A DNA stretch of 64,000 nucleotides from Xestospongia muta (Eukaryota > Porifera > Demospongiae > Haplosclerida > Petrosiidae), in assembly GCA_963693285.1 (NCBI GenBank), contig OY848918.1, forward strand, positions 9,929,162 to 9,993,161, read 5' to 3'. A model generated the notes under the pieces. That model worked only from the letters and a program-made list of their open reading frames with translations, made no database searches and had not been told where the DNA came from. How positions within the stretch are numbered: the first letter of the stretch is position 1; each line of letters begins with the position of its first letter. The position numbers and the translations under genes are program-made. Positions 51,271-63,973 of the stretch are shown here, piece after piece.

Positions 51271-52616
51271 TTAGAGTGCTGTCTTGATTTGTGAATGATT
51301 AAAATTTAATTTTATATCCATTTTAAAACACAGAAGTTATCTCTAAAGTCAATATTCATTATTATGCAGAAATTACTTTTTTAATGAAGACTTTAACCAT
51401 TGTTATCTTAAGGACTATCCATTATTCTCCTTTCTCAACCTTAAACAAGTAAGTTCAAATGCAAGAACTATCCCAATGATAATCTCACAAAAAGGACATA
51501 TCAAGACCTACACATAGATAAGATAACCCTTTGAGAAATGTCACTCTAAGGACTACATATAGATAAGATAACCCTTTAAGAAGGATACACCATGAATTAA
51601 CCACAGATAAGATAACCCTTTAAGAAAGGACACATTAAGGACTATACATAAATAAGATAACCCTTTAAGAAAGAACCCTCCAAGGACTACATGTACTTGT
51701 GGTCATATCTACTCAGGTCTTGAAAGATGATTTACTCCAATATCAACTATAGCTGTCCTTTCTCAAACTCTCAATACACAAGAACTATATCAATAACAAT
51801 GGTTCAAAGACTAAGACAATTCTAATATAAACTATGACTGATAAAACAAATCCTCTTGATCTACTAGTAGCTATTGATTAATATTACTTTATACTACATA
51901 CTGTAACTAGTCTTGTCAGTCTGGTTTAGAGAAATTACAAATAAAGGAAGATGTGAACTACCACAAGGACTCCAACTAACAATGGAACACTAATACCATC
52001 ACAAAATGTTAAATACATGTTAGTAAGGATCACTCTATGATGTAGTAATTACTGTATCTTATATAATGTACAACCATAATTACCCAACCACTATAAATGA
52101 AATGTACATAGAACACTTGGAGTGCCTGGAATTAGGATATATAGATGAAATTGGAGTAAACAAATAAAACATGTACTTATAAGTATGTGAGAGAATATCA
52201 GTGGCTAGAGTTTAATTAGAAGTTGGTATAGCTATACACAAAATTGAAGTGTGTTTCCCAATGCAGAAACCATTTCTTGACTAATAAACTATACTCCAAT
52301 ATCAATAATAACTCTCCATATCAACCTTTGAACAAAACCACAAGGAGTATTCTAATATCAACTATACCTGTCTTTTCTTAATGCTTTGAAAAGACAATAA
52401 TTTCTCCAATATCAATCAAGGTTCACCTCTTAGCCAATGAAAAGATAAGCAATACCTCAAGTAGTACTCTAATAACAGCTGTGGCTGTTGATTGGATGAT
52501 AAATACCTCCCCCATAAAGGTTGTATCATGTTACAATGATATATCAGTGTATTGCACTATGTACACATATATTATTTATGATATTAATATTACATTTTCA
52601 CTTATCACAAATGTTC
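51271..52616. other. CFAP91 intron with 44-45-bp repeats (U6)
   Basis: No gene. Matches 38990-40190: GATAAGATAACCCTTT repeats at about 51517-51665, then GTCCTTTCTCA motifs. Confidence 0.5.
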
Positions 52617-53314
52617 CAGTCTCTTATCATTCAATGCTTGATAGCAAGCTTCTCTCCGTTGAAGTGATTTCTCAAATAATTCCATTCTCTCTTATTGTAT
52701 AGCAGAGATCTCCTTCTCACGATAACTCCACTCTAGACATTCCTCTGTTCCTCTATCATATGTCTAAAATAATAAATAGATGTTAGATCCATACACAGAA
52801 TGAATGGTTGAGTGGATGGATGGATGAATGGCCGGGTAAATGGATGGATGAATGTACAATTGGGATCAATAAATGAATACATGGAAGAATAGATAGACAA
52901 ATGAATGGATGGTTAAATGAATGGATGGTTAAATAGAATGATTGAATACATAGATAAATGAATGGATGGCCAGTTCATATTGTATTTACTTTCTCTTATC
53001 AATCTATGATATGTCATCCAGTGATGGCTCGAGTTCTCTCTATCACTTCTACCTGAGCTAGACCAGCAGGTAAGCCACACTCTACAAGTATAACACTTAG
53101 AACCAGTTACAAACTCACTAACTAGTACTCACCATAACACAATGTTGCTAATGTAAGTAGTTCAGGCTGTGAACCAGTTCGAACTACATATTGTGGTGAG
53201 TAAGGATCTGTCTGTGTCTCACTGTCTCTATAATCTGTTTGTACATAGACAGTTCTAGTCAATGGAGCAGCTAGAGACAGTTCAGTAGATTGTTTATCCA
53301 TCAGAGGTTCTAGA
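52617..53314 (-). pseudogene. CFAP91: CFAP91 middle exons a-c (U6)
   Basis: Exon a 53314-53133 is intact ([31 protein letters not shown]). Exon b 53081-52990 has an internal deletion of about 27 bp. Exon c 52763-52617 has TAA in the AIQLERME stretch, a small insertion, and a donor changed from GTAAG to ATAAG. Confidence 0.8.
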
Positions 53315-53318
53315 CTAT

Positions 53319-53680
53319 ATGGGGGAGGGGGAAGATCATCATAGGAACCTAAACATGCCCAAAGATTTACAAAAAAGACATGGAGGACCACAAGAGTTCT
53401 CCAAGGATTTTCCGATAACTGGAACAGGATTGTTTCAAGTTTGCTTGACTGGAGAAGGGATGAGAGAACAAGATATCAGAATACACCATGTGTTTGCTTC
53501 TCCAGTGTTACGATGTATACAGACAGGTAATGCCATCTTGCAAGGAATGGGTGACTTCAATACTAAATTAAAGTAGAACACGACTTGTTTGAATGATTAG
53601 CTTGGTGCTGAGGGGAGGTATCTATGTTTATGCTTGCCAAAAATATGGTAAAGTTTGGTCTCCAAGTTGATCCAAATTAA
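53319..53680 (+). pseudogene. UBASH3: UBASH3-like phosphatase fragment (U6/U7 junction)
   Basis: Reads HHRNLNMPKDLQKRHGGPQ, SKDFPITGTGLFQVCLTGEG, FASPVLRCIQTGNAILQGMG. A 1-bp deletion after DFNTK shifts frame and TGA follows in the tail. The 5' edge is shortened: exon a of CFAP91 and the fragment are only a few bases apart. Confidence 0.7.
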
Positions 53681-54001
53681 GTTGTTTGCAATAGAACTTT
53701 GTAATAATTATTCTCATGTCGTGAATGCTAATTACAGGGGTTTTATTTGTTTAAAATTAATTACAATAATATGCTGTGCATATTATCATCTTTATTTTGT
53801 TCTAAATAGTAGCTTGTTTATTGTAATTATTATTGATTTTTGTTTTAATGTTCTTTTAAGTCTCTTTTATTTCTCTCTTATGATCACTGTTATATTTTTT
53901 CAGGGATAATAATTATTGTTATACTACAATATAAGGCTATTATAAGTACCTGTACTATGCAGAGTAATACACTCTAGTATCATAATATGTTAATACAACA
54001 T
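53681..54001. repeat. R330 repeat (U7)
   Basis: Copy of 81-404. Confidence 0.6.
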
Positions 54002-54003
54002 TT

Positions 54004-54635
54004 CTAGTGATCCTGTTGGTTGGTGGTTTCACTGCTTTGCTCCTCTTCACTAATAGTAGGAGTAGTAACTGTTTCCTTAGCTAGTCCTTCTTCTCCTAGT
54101 TGTTTATGGATAATACGATGAGCTGCTAATAAATGTTTCCTCTGACTGTGTTTGACTAGAGACATGACCAATGGAGTCCAGATATTTTTATCTATTGGTT
54201 ACTTACCTTTCTCTCTGATAGTCTGTTTCTCTACCTCAGGTAGCAAGAAGTAGTAAACCATTTCAGCCACCATTTCTTGACTTTGCAGTTTATCTCGACT
54301 GCAAGTATAACATTATATTATATATCATCTATTCTCAGTACAGTAATGTAAATAACTTATGTTTCTTCAAACTCAGCTGCTAGTTTGTTTATGACATTAG
54401 CTTGTTCACATATCTCTTGTCTAGCCTATAATAAAGTGACTATTAATAAGTTATGATATATTGAAGATTTAATACCTCTTAATTGTATATTGCTATGAGC
54501 TAGCATCCAAGTAGATACCAATACGTGTCATAGGAGCATTGACTTGAGAATCAAAGTTAGTATACTCATTGATAATGTTTCTTTTCTCTTGTCTTCTTTC
54601 AACATGGTGTCTCTGTTCTATTAATTTACGTATGG
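54004..54635 (-). pseudogene. CFAP91: CFAP91 exons d and l-n (U7)
   Basis: Exon n 54155-54004, exon m 54298-54207, exon l 54425-54361 with donor changed from GT to AT. A deletion at about 54478 then joins intron k-l to the end of exon d (54635-54480, HHVERRQEKRN region). Exons d2 to k are gone. Confidence 0.78.
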
Positions 54636-54929
54636 CTGTTGTGAAGTTGAGGTAGTGTAAAACATGATCATTGTGATAGAGACTGTTGTGATAGTGTGAT
54701 TGTTGTCGGAGTGTCTCTACCTTTTATATGTTCACTCCTAACTTGTCTAATTTGTTGCTCTTTTTCTTTGTTTCTAAGACTACTAAAATATTGTACATAA
54801 TTATCAGTATGTTAATCAGTTTATTGGTATCAAAATTGTTATTAACATCAAAAAATTTTTTTCACAAAATCAAAGCTGTATCAAAATTAATGTATGCAAT
54901 GTTATTGATCACAACATGAGACTTTTCCT

Positions 54930-56174
54930 TTATTTCACATAGATCTCATAATGGGCTACTGGACAATCTTCATCAGATGTACCTTCATTAAGACAGATCC
55001 TCATCTCTACGTAGTCAGAAGTGAAATAATTGAATTTCTTATAAAACCAAGGTATATCAGTACGTTGACAACAGGCAGTTTCTATACTACCACATTGATG
55101 ACCATCCCACAGAGGATCATTGGGATAGAATTTACCTACAACAGGAAGATTTGGACTTCCAGACTCACAATAATAGTCACTACCAACAAATGATGGTGGA
55201 ATTGCAGGATATTTACTACCACATGGACAACGACTATAATGAAAGTTATCAGTTGTACCACAAATAAAAGTCCAAATATGCTTACGAGGACTACCATGAG
55301 TTAAACTGATACCATCAGTGTAATAAGAGTTAATACTGCTGGTGGTGTGATATGCTCCATCTGTGTGACCAACTTGATATCCAATAACTTTACCACATAC
55401 TTGAGAGTACTCAATGTTCCTTGATGGAAATATTATTCCTACAGAGCTACCTCCACTACTAACTGGTCGACCACATGCTCGAACACCATTTTCATTATAC
55501 AGTCTAAATTCATCAGGACAATTCTCACTGCTATCTGACATGTTAAGATAAGCTATCCTCATCCAACCTCCTGTGGAATTGCACAACTCCTTCATATAGC
55601 AGTACACATGATGAGCAATGCTGTGATTATCAGCTATAATGTAATAGTCTGAAGGACAGTCTGGACATTTCTTTTTAACCTCCTCACACGAACGAGGAAG
55701 TAACAATGATGGAGGTGGACATTTCTCTGTAGTAGTGTTCTCATGAATATCTTTGAGAGTATTAATATCTTTTTTAATGTCATCAACGTTACCTTCTAAC
55801 CTAGCCATATTTCTATTGAGATCATTGACAATCTCAAGAACCTTAATAATGCCTTCATTGTACAACCTTGTCTCTAACCTGGATATATTAGCAACAATAG
55901 TCTCAGTGAGTTCTTTGATCATTTTATTACATTTAGTTGGTGAGTTAGATAATAGTTGTTGTGATACAACAAGTTGTATGGGACTAGTTGGATTACTACC
56001 ATCTTCACAAGGTGTACAGCTACTGCGAGAAGATCGAGTAAGGAGTTGATTAATAGCAGCAGTCAGGTTAGCTATGACATCATCTAAACTACTATCATCA
56101 TCAGAATGACTTAATGGATTAGACATACCAGTAATAACTAGTATGACTACCAGTAAAGATAGAACGGAAGTCAT
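54930..56174 (-). CDS. Secreted fibrinogen-like coiled-coil protein A7
   Basis: 414 aa from the ATG at 56174; the longer frame upstream has no supporting start and lies beyond the TATA box. Intact paralogue of A1: signal peptide MTSVLSLLVVILVITG, Cys pair CTPC, coiled coil (LETRLYNEGIIKVLEIVNDL), SCEEVKKKCPDCPSDYY, GGWMRIAYLNMSDSSENCPD, HIWTFICGTT, CESGSPNLPVVGKFYPNDPL, VEMRICLNEGTSDEDC. One Cys of the domain (GGSCVG in A1) is Ser here. TATA box and stop/poly(A) overlap kept. Nested between CFAP91 exons d and c. Confidence 0.82.
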   Translation of the reverse strand: MTSVLSLLVVILVITGMSNPLSHSDDDSSLDDVIANLTAAINQLLTRSSRSSCTPCEDGSNPTSPIQLVVSQQLLSNSPTKCNKMIKELTETIVANISRLETRLYNEGIIKVLEIVNDLNRNMARLEGNVDDIKKDINTLKDIHENTTTEKCPPPSLLLPRSCEEVKKKCPDCPSDYYIIADNHSIAHHVYCYMKELCNSTGGWMRIAYLNMSDSSENCPDEFRLYNENGVRACGRPVSSGGSSVGIIFPSRNIEYSQVCGKVIGYQVGHTDGAYHTTSSINSYYTDGISLTHGSPRKHIWTFICGTTDNFHYSRCPCGSKYPAIPPSFVGSDYYCESGSPNLPVVGKFYPNDPLWDGHQCGSIETACCQRTDIPWFYKKFNYFTSDYVEMRICLNEGTSDEDCPVAHYEIYVK

Positions 56175-56219
56175 TGTAACTTGTACTGTTCTACTCTTGT
56201 TGTTTGGTAGACTGTCTAC

Positions 56220-56227
56220 CTTATATA
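56220..56227 (-). promoter_or_regulatory. TATA box of gene A7
   Basis: TATATAAG, 46-53 bp before the A7 ATG. Confidence 0.5.
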
Positions 56228-57099
56228 TACTCATTGAGATAGTGAGATAACCAAATCGTCTAAAATTGAATAACACCTGGAGGGATTGACTTTTAGCAAA
56301 AGTAACCTCCTTCATAACATAAAGGATACCACAAGGACTACCTAATATCAACCACGACTATCATTTCTCAGCATTAAAAAGATAATCTCCACCTCAAGGA
56401 CTACCCTAATAAAAGCTATGATAAAATATATCAGTCCTCTTGATGACAGTTGTAGATCACAACAGTCCTCAGTAGTAATAAACAGCAACTGTACTAACAG
56501 TTAGAGAAATATCACAGTAAAGAGTCTCCTCCCATTACCACTCAAGTTATAAACACTACTTTATGATATATTATGTAACACTGGACTCTTCTTCACTAGT
56601 TTAAGTCCACAATCATTTAATGAAAAGTCTATATAACCTATAATTAGTCATACTAATAGTTGTCTAGAGATAGATATACATGTTTGCCTTATAATTTGAT
56701 ATGTACTGTTAAAAAATCTAGATCTTTCTTAATATCAAATATATTATATACATGCTCCACTGAAATAATGAGATAACCATAGCATCAAAAAATGAATAAC
56801 ACTTGGAGGGGGTTACCTCCTTTCAAATAATAAGGGATATTGCAAAGATTACCTAATATTGACTATGATTCTCTTTCCTTAGCACCAAAAAATTACTTCT
56901 ATTTCAAAAATTATGCTATTATAAACTCTTTAGTTGTGTATTTAAAACAAATATAAGAGGTTAGCTCCTATTTGGTCAATTACTAAATGTACCATCATTA
57001 AGTTATTATCTAATTCTAATACAATAATAAAAGTTGACATTTGGGAGTTGACATTTTGAGAAGTTAACATTTTGAGATATGATATGTGCAATATTACAT
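56228..57099. other. Upstream region of gene A7
   Basis: No gene. Two copies of the 0.53-kb upstream repeat (anchors near 56271 and 56799). Confidence 0.5.
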
Positions 57100-58270
57100 A
57101 GAATTTACTACTTACACTATACATAGTATATATGGTATAAACACATACTGTGTATAACATAATTATATAGTGTGTATACTATGTTATACATAGTATACAC
57201 AGTACATTATATATTATATACACAGTATAATGTTATACATAGTGTACACACTGTACACTACATACACAGTATACATATTATCACACATGTTATCATAGTA
57301 TACACACTGTACACTATATACACAGTATACATGTTATACATAGTGTACACACTATACACTACATACACAGTATACATGTTATAAATAGTATACACACTGT
57401 ACACTACATACACAGTATACATGTTATGCATAGTGTACACACTATACACTACATACACAGTATAAATGTTATAAATAGTATACACACTGTACACTACATA
57501 CACAGTATACATGTTATAAAAGAGTATACACACTATACACTACATACACAGTATACCTGTTATAAATAGTATACACACTATACACTACATACACAGTATA
57601 CATGTTATAAATAGTATACACACTATACACTACATACACAATATACCTGTTATAAATAGTATACACATTATACACTATATACACAGCATACATGTTATCA
57701 TAGTATACACACTATACACTACATACACAGTATACATGTTATACATAGTGTACACAGTGTACACTACATACACAGCATACATGTTTTACATAGTATACAC
57801 ACTATACACTACATACACAGTATACCTGTTATAAATAGTATACACATTATACACTATATACACAGCATACATGTTTTACATAGTATACACACTATACACT
57901 ACATACACAGTATACATATTATAAATAGTATACACACTATACACTACATACACAGTCTACCTGTTATAAATAGTATACACATTATACACTATATACACAG
58001 CATACATGTTTTACATAGTATACACACTATACACTACATACACAGTATACATATTATAAATAGTATACACACTATACACTACATACACAGTATACATATT
58101 ATAAATAGTATACACACTATACACTACATACACAGTATACCTGTTATAAATAGTATACACATTATACACTATATACACAGCATACATGTTATCATAGTAT
58201 ACACACTATACACTACATACACAGTATACATATCACACATAGCATACACACTATACATTATATGCATAGT
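57100..58270. repeat. 45-bp TATACA minisatellite array (U7)
   Basis: More than twenty copies of a 45-bp unit (ATAGTATACACACTATACAC, TACATACACAGTATAC, TGTTATAA). Copies differ at a few positions and show higher-order pairing (CATGTTATAA against CCTGTTATAA). ORFs on either strand here (YTVYVVYS repeats) are artefacts of the repeat. Confidence 0.92.
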
Positions 58271-59024
58271 ATACACAGAACATTATATTAAAATATCTGG
58301 CCATTTATATCTTTCTAAAATAAACAAAAATGACAATCAATTTCCCAATGAAGAAGCCTTTATTCTTGACTGATAAGAACTACACCAAAATCAACAATAG
58401 TTCTTCTTCTCAATAGTGGAAAGATAAGCAATACCACAAGGACTACCCTAATATCAACCATAACTGTCCTTTCTCACCATATGAATAGAAAGTGATTATA
58501 CTAATATCAACCAAGAACTCAATGAATACTCAGATATCAACCTTAACTGTCCTTTCTCAACCTAATCTCAATCATACACTGACTCAGGTCACAGCAGACT
58601 TACTTACTGTCATTAATAAACAGTATCTTAGTACTGAGTGGAATATATCCCAATACACATTATGTAAACATGATGTAATTGTATTAAGCACTACAATATT
58701 ACAATGACATATCAGTGTATTGCTTTCATACACTTGATAGATGTCATGATAAATCATCCAACCTCCTTCAGAACTATATAACTCTACTATAATATATTCT
58801 CTCAGTATGATGAAAGTATTTGAACTGCTATAGCTGAACCATTATTGGTCTTATATTGTTAGTCTTAATATTGTTAGTCATAACATTTAATAATAACTCA
58901 ATTGTATGTAATCAAAATCCCAAAGATAAGTAACTTTGACAAAAGGCTTACTAAATCAAAGTTGTACCAAATGTGTACATAAACATAATGTAAATACAAG
59001 TTAATCAAAGTACAAGCTGTTCTA
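58271..59024. other. Unit spacer (U7)
   Basis: No gene. Matches 29470-30380 of U3, with GTCCTTTCTCA motifs. Confidence 0.45.
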
Positions 59025-59963
59025 TTATTTCACATAGATCTCATAATGGGCTACAGGACAATCTTCATCAGATGTACCTTCATCAAGACAAATCCTCATC
59101 TCTATGTAGTCAGTAGTGGAGTAACTGAACTTCTTATTATACCAAGGTATACTAGTACATTGACAACAGGCAGTTTCTATACTACCACATTGATGACCAT
59201 CCCACAGAGGATGATTGGGATAGAATTTACCTACAACAGGATAATTTGGACTTCCAGACTCACAATAATAGTCACTACCAACAAATGATGGTGGGGGTTT
59301 GAGGTTGTTTACTACCACAAGGAAAATTACTATGAGAATGGTTATCAGTTGAGCCAACCATAAAAGTCCAAATATGACTATGTGGATTACCATGAGTTAA
59401 ACTAATACCATCACTGTAATGAGAGTTAATACTGCTAGGAGTGTGATGTGCTCCATCTGTCCAGCCAACTTGGTATCCAATAATTTTACTACACACTTGA
59501 GAGTATTCAATGTTACCTGATGGAATGGGTTTTCCTACACAGCTACCTCCACTACTAACTGGTTGATCACATGCTCGAACACCATTTTCACTATACAGTC
59601 TAAATTCATCAGGACATTTCTCACTGCTATCTGTCATGTTAAGATAAGCCGCTCTCATCCAACCTTCTGTGGAATTACACAATGTTTTTATTTGGCATTA
59701 TGCCTGACGAACATGGCCATGACTATCAACTAACATGTAATAGTCTGAAGGACAGTCTGGACATTTCTTGTTAATCTCCTCACATAAATGAAGTAATTGA
59801 AAAGGTTTATACTCATTGTTGCCATGGGACATAATAGAGTTAATTTGATGGTCAAATCTTGAATGGTTGAATCAAAGTGGTAAGTAGAAAGACATGTGCC
59901 AGCTGTGCTAACAGAGACACTTACAATAATAACCAGTAGAGTTATACAATGAAGGTAAGCCAT
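59025..59963 (-). pseudogene. B-type fibrinogen-like gene, full length but broken (B7)
   Basis: Starts with the B-type signal peptide at ATG 59963 (MAYLHCITLLVIIVSVS), then changes frame in the linker, resumes as GWMRAAYLNMTDSSEKCPDE, changes frame again near 59290 and ends IEMRICLDEGTSDEDC, stop TAA 59027-59025. It shows that B genes once carried the whole fibrinogen-like domain on a short, coil-less N-terminus (about 300 aa). Confidence 0.75.
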
Positions 59964-60691
59964 TTTGAATGTTGTCTTGAATTGTAAATGATTAAAATTT
60001 CTTATCTTTTTATATCTTTCTAAAACCACAGAAATCATCTCTAAAGTTAGTATTCATTATTACACAAAATAAATGTTTTTGATGAAGAAGACTTTAACCA
60101 TTGTTATCTTAAGAACTACCCATCTTTGTCCTTTCTCAACTTTAAACAAACAAGTCCAAAGGCAAGAACTACCCCAATGATAACCTCACCAAAAAGGACA
60201 CATCAAGGACTACACATAGATAACCTTTTAAGAAAGGACACTTTAAGGACTACTTATGGTCATATCTATTGAACTCTTGAAAGGAGGAGGTCTACTACAA
60301 TATCAACTATGACTGTCCTTTCTCAAACTCTCAATACACAAAGACTATATCAATAATAATGGTATATCAATAACTAGAACAATTCTAATATAAACTATGA
60401 CTGATAAACAAATCCTCTTGATCTACTAGTAGCCATTGATTAATACTACTTTATACTAGATACTGTAACCAGTCTGGTCAATCTGGTTTAGAGAAATCAC
60501 AAAAGAGGGATGATGTACTAATTGTTGTATCTTATATAATGTACATACATAATTACCCAAACACTATAAATGAAACATAGTTTAAACATATACATAGTAA
60601 TTAGTAATTGTTTTTAAACATAGTAATTACTGCATCTTATATAATGTGCAACCATAGTTACCCAACTACTATAAACATAACACACATAGAC
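59964..60691. other. CFAP91 intron (U7)
   Basis: No gene. Begins with the B7 promoter (TATAAAAAG near 60010), then dispersed motifs as in U1. A deletion removes the stretch up to inside exon c. Confidence 0.45.
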
Positions 60692-61437
60692 AGCGAGTCT
60701 CTCTCTGTTGAAGTAATTTCTCAGTAATTCCATTCTCTCTAGTTGTATAGCAGAGATCTCCCTCCTTCTCACAATAACTCCACTCTAGACATTCATGTTC
60801 ATTCATCATATGTCTAAAATAATAAATAGATGTTAGATCCATACACAGAATGAATGGTTGAGTGGATGGATGAATAGACAATTGAGATCAATAAATAGAC
60901 AGATGAATGAATACATGGATGAATAAATGGATAAATGGATAGATGGATAAATAGAATGGATGAATAGATGGATAAATGAATGAACAGATAAAATAAAATG
61001 GTTAAATGGATGGATGGATAAATAGAATGATAGATACATGGTTAAATGGATGGATGGCCAGTCCATATTGTATCTACCTTCTCTTATCAATCTGTGATAT
61101 GTCATCCAGTGATGGCAAAGTAGCTTCCCAAGCTTGTTATCTTGAGCTCTCTCTATCATTTCTACCTGAGCTAGACCAGCAGGTAAGTCATGCCCTACAA
61201 ATATAACACTTAGAACTAGTTACAAACTCACTAACTAGTACTCACCGTGACACATTGTTGCTAATGTAAGTAGTTCAGGCTGTGAACCAGTTCGAACTAC
61301 ATATTGTGGTGAGTAAGGATCTGTCTGTGTCTCACTGTCTCTATAAACTGTTTGTACATGGACATTTCTAGTCAATGGAGCAGTTAGAGACAGTTCAGTA
61401 GATTGTTTATCCATCAGAGGTTCTAGACTATATGGGG
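60692..61437 (-). pseudogene. CFAP91: CFAP91 middle exons a-c (U7)
   Basis: Exon a 61437-61246 open ([20 protein letters not shown]). Exon b 61194-61078 with the shared 1-bp deletion. Exon c 60813-60692 frameshifted near 60755 and lacking its 3' end and donor. GGATGAAT repeat at 60855-61055. Confidence 0.78.
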
Positions 61438-61477
61438 GAGGGTGAAGTAAGAAAGAGATTGATGATGGACTCACATT

Positions 61478-61849
61478 TGTGGCACTGGGACAATTGATGG
61501 AAGATCATCATAGGAACCTAAACATGCCCAAAGATCTACAAAAAGACATGAAGGACCACAAGACTTCTCCAAGGATTTTCTGATAACTGGAACAGGATTG
61601 ATTCAAGTTTGCTTGACTGGAGAAGGGATGAGAGAACAAGGTATCAGAATACACCATGTGTTTCCTTCTCCAGTGTTACGATGTAAACAGACAGCTAATG
61701 CCATTTTGCAAGGAATGGGTGACCTCAATACTAATATTAAAGTAGAACATGGCTTCTTTTAATGGTTAGCTTGGTGCCGAGGGGAGGTACCTATGTTTAT
61801 GCTTACCAAAGATATAGTAAAGTTTTGTCTCCAAGTTGATCCAAATTAA
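61478..61849 (+). pseudogene. UBASH3: UBASH3-like phosphatase fragment (U7/U8 junction)
   Basis: Reads HHRNLNMPKD, GIRIHHVFPSPVLRC, then AAC AGA in place of the usual codons, and TAA in the EHGFFEWL region (CTTCTTTTAATGG). Keeps CGA like U1/U2. Dead. Confidence 0.66.
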
Positions 61850-61918
61850 GTTGTTTGCAATAGAACTTTGTAATAATCTATTGTCAAATGTTGTGAATGT
61901 TAATTAGAGGGGTTTTAC

Positions 61919-62553
61919 AGGCCCGTAGGAAGCACTTTTAGATCGGTCCGACCAAGGGGCGTGGTCAGGAGGTGTGGTCAGGGGTGTGGCAGTGGGCATT
62001 GCTTAATCATTATACAGCTAACAATTACAAATTACCATTATACTTCTTGTGGTGGATTTGGTTGTTACTGTAATATGCATGTTTAATAATTGCTAAATTG
62101 TACACCAAAATTAGTACAAACTAAGACTTCACACAGAACGTGACAAACAGATAGGCAATAGGCAGATTGTCTTATGTAAACTCTCCAAAAATGTTTAACC
62201 TGTGTTCATTCCCCCTGATAAATTCCTTTAAACATGACGGAATGACCAGATCATCAGTTCTGTCTTTGTGTGCATGAAGGATCAACAGATTGTTGAGACG
62301 TAACTGTAACATTGTTGCACGAAGGTAAGTCTTCACCCTCCGTAGTATTGAAGCACTGCGTTCACTTACTGCATTGGTGGCTGGAATCACTGTTTGCACT
62401 GTTGTCGGGCCCAAAGTCAGGCAGCTGCCGTTCAGCCATTATAGCACAGCCGTGCAAGGTGCAAAATTGCCGCTATTGCGCATGCGCAAATCAGCGACTA
62501 GCTAAAACCGGTCCGGCCATGGCCTGACCGGCCGGAGTGGGTGCTACGGCCCT
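61919..62553. mobile_element. hAT-family DNA transposon remnant, 635 bp (U8)
   Basis: Inserted in the R330 repeat with target duplication GTTTTAC (61912-61918 and 62554-62560). Ends are inverted: CAGGCCCGTAGGA against CAGGGCCGTAGCA. It is much GC-richer than its surroundings. The interior keeps the 3' end of a hAT transposase on the minus strand. The unoccupied site is visible in U3 (GGAGTTTTACTTG near 23580). Confidence 0.82.
62172..62414 (-). pseudogene. hAT transposase C-terminal dimerisation fragment
   Basis: Reads IPATNAVSERSASILRRVKT, then LRLNNLLILHAHKDRTD, the classic hAT dimerisation region. No upstream catalytic part is present in the element. The annotated N-terminal Met is not supported; it is the tail of a longer protein. 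Confidence 0.8.
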
Positions 62554-62814
62554 GTTTTACTTGTTTAAAATTAATTACAATAATATGCTGTGCGTATTAT
62601 CATCTTTATTTTGTTCTAAATAGTAGCTTGTTTATTGTAATTATTATTGATTTTTGTTTTAATATTCTTTTAAGTCTCTTTTATTTCTCTCTTATGATCA
62701 CTGTTATATTTTTCAGGGATAATAATTATTGTTATACTACAATATAAGGCTATTATAAGTACCTATACTATGCAGAGTAATACACTCTAGTATCATAATA
62801 TGTTAATACGATGT
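62554..62814. repeat. R330 repeat, right part (U8)
   Basis: Continuation of R330 after the hAT element; the left part is 61850-61918. Confidence 0.6.
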
Positions 62815-62816
62815 TT

Positions 62817-63107
62817 CTAGTGATCTTGTTGGTTGGTGGTTTCACTGCTTTGCCCCTCTTCACTAATAGTAGAAGTAGTAACTGTTTCCTTAGCTAGTCC
62901 TTCTTCTCCTAGTTTATGGATAATACGATGAGGTGCTAATAAATTTTTCCTCTGACTGTGTTTGACTAGAGACATGACCAATGGAGTCCAGATATTTTTA
63001 TCTATGGTTACTTACCTTTCTCTCTGATAGTCTGTTTTTTTACCTCAGGTAGCAAGAAATAGTAAACCATTTCAGCCACCATTTCTTGACTTTGCAGTTT
63101 ATCTCAA
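62817..63107 (-). pseudogene. CFAP91: CFAP91 exons m-n (U8)
   Basis: Exon n 62965-62817 with a short deletion in the KQLGEEG stretch, exon m 63107-63016. Followed by the same deletion junction as U3 (exons l to e missing). Confidence 0.76.
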
Positions 63108-63348
63108 CTGCAAGTATAACATTATATTATATATCATCTATTCTCAGTACAGTAATGTAAATAACTTACGTTTATTAAGTCTCTCAGACCACACAACACA
63201 AGGAGCAACCAAACTTAACCTAGTGTCTGGTTAATGCAAGAGATAAAGTTTTGTAATCAAAGCTAAAACTAACATATAATATATACATACATATATATAT
63301 GTGTGAGTGTGTGTGTCTGTGTTTACGTATGTATATAACAGAATATAC

Positions 63349-63681
63349 CTCAAATCAGTCATTTCAAGATCCAATAGTCCTATATAATATAATACTATCA
63401 TATATATATAGTGTGTGTACAATGTACCATTGAATGCTGTGTTATATTGGCTCTTTATTACATAATACTATCATATATATAGTGTGTGTATAATGTACCA
63501 TTGAGCATTGTGTTATATTGGCTCTTTATTGCATATTGCTCTGAGTTAGCATCCAAGTAGATACCAATACGTGTCATAGGAACATAGACTTGAGAATCAA
63601 AGTTAGTATACTCATTGATAATGTTTCTTCTCTCTTGTTTTCCTTCAACATGGTGTCTCTGTTCTATTAGTTTACATATGG
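63349..63681 (-). pseudogene. CFAP91: CFAP91 exons d and d2 (U8)
   Basis: Exon d 63681-63499 and exon d2 63379-63349, nearly base-identical to U3, including the 18-bp deletion in d2. Minisatellite copies between them at 63388-63498. Confidence 0.74.
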
Positions 63682-63973
63682 CTGTAGTGAAGTTGAGATA
63701 GTGTAAAATGTGATCATTGTGATAGAGACTGTTGTGATAGTGTGATTGTTGTCAGAGTGTCACTACCTTTTATATGTTCACTCCTAACTCGTCTAATTTG
63801 TCGCTCTTTCTCTTTGTTTCTAAGACTCTAAAATATTGTACATAATTATCAGTATGTTAATCAGTTTATTGGTATCAAAATTTTTATTAATATCAAAAAT
63901 TTTTTTCACAAAATCAAAGGTGTATCAAAATTAATGTATGCAATGTTATTGATCACAACATGAGACTTTTCCT

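Noticed and set aside
54951..55193. 80-aa + ORF, also at 12313, 48064 and 59046
   Set aside because: Antisense shadow of the conserved end of the fibrinogen-like genes.
57258..57533. 91-aa minus-strand ORF of YTVYVVYS repeats
   Set aside because: Pure translation of the 45-bp minisatellite; no start context, composition follows the repeat.
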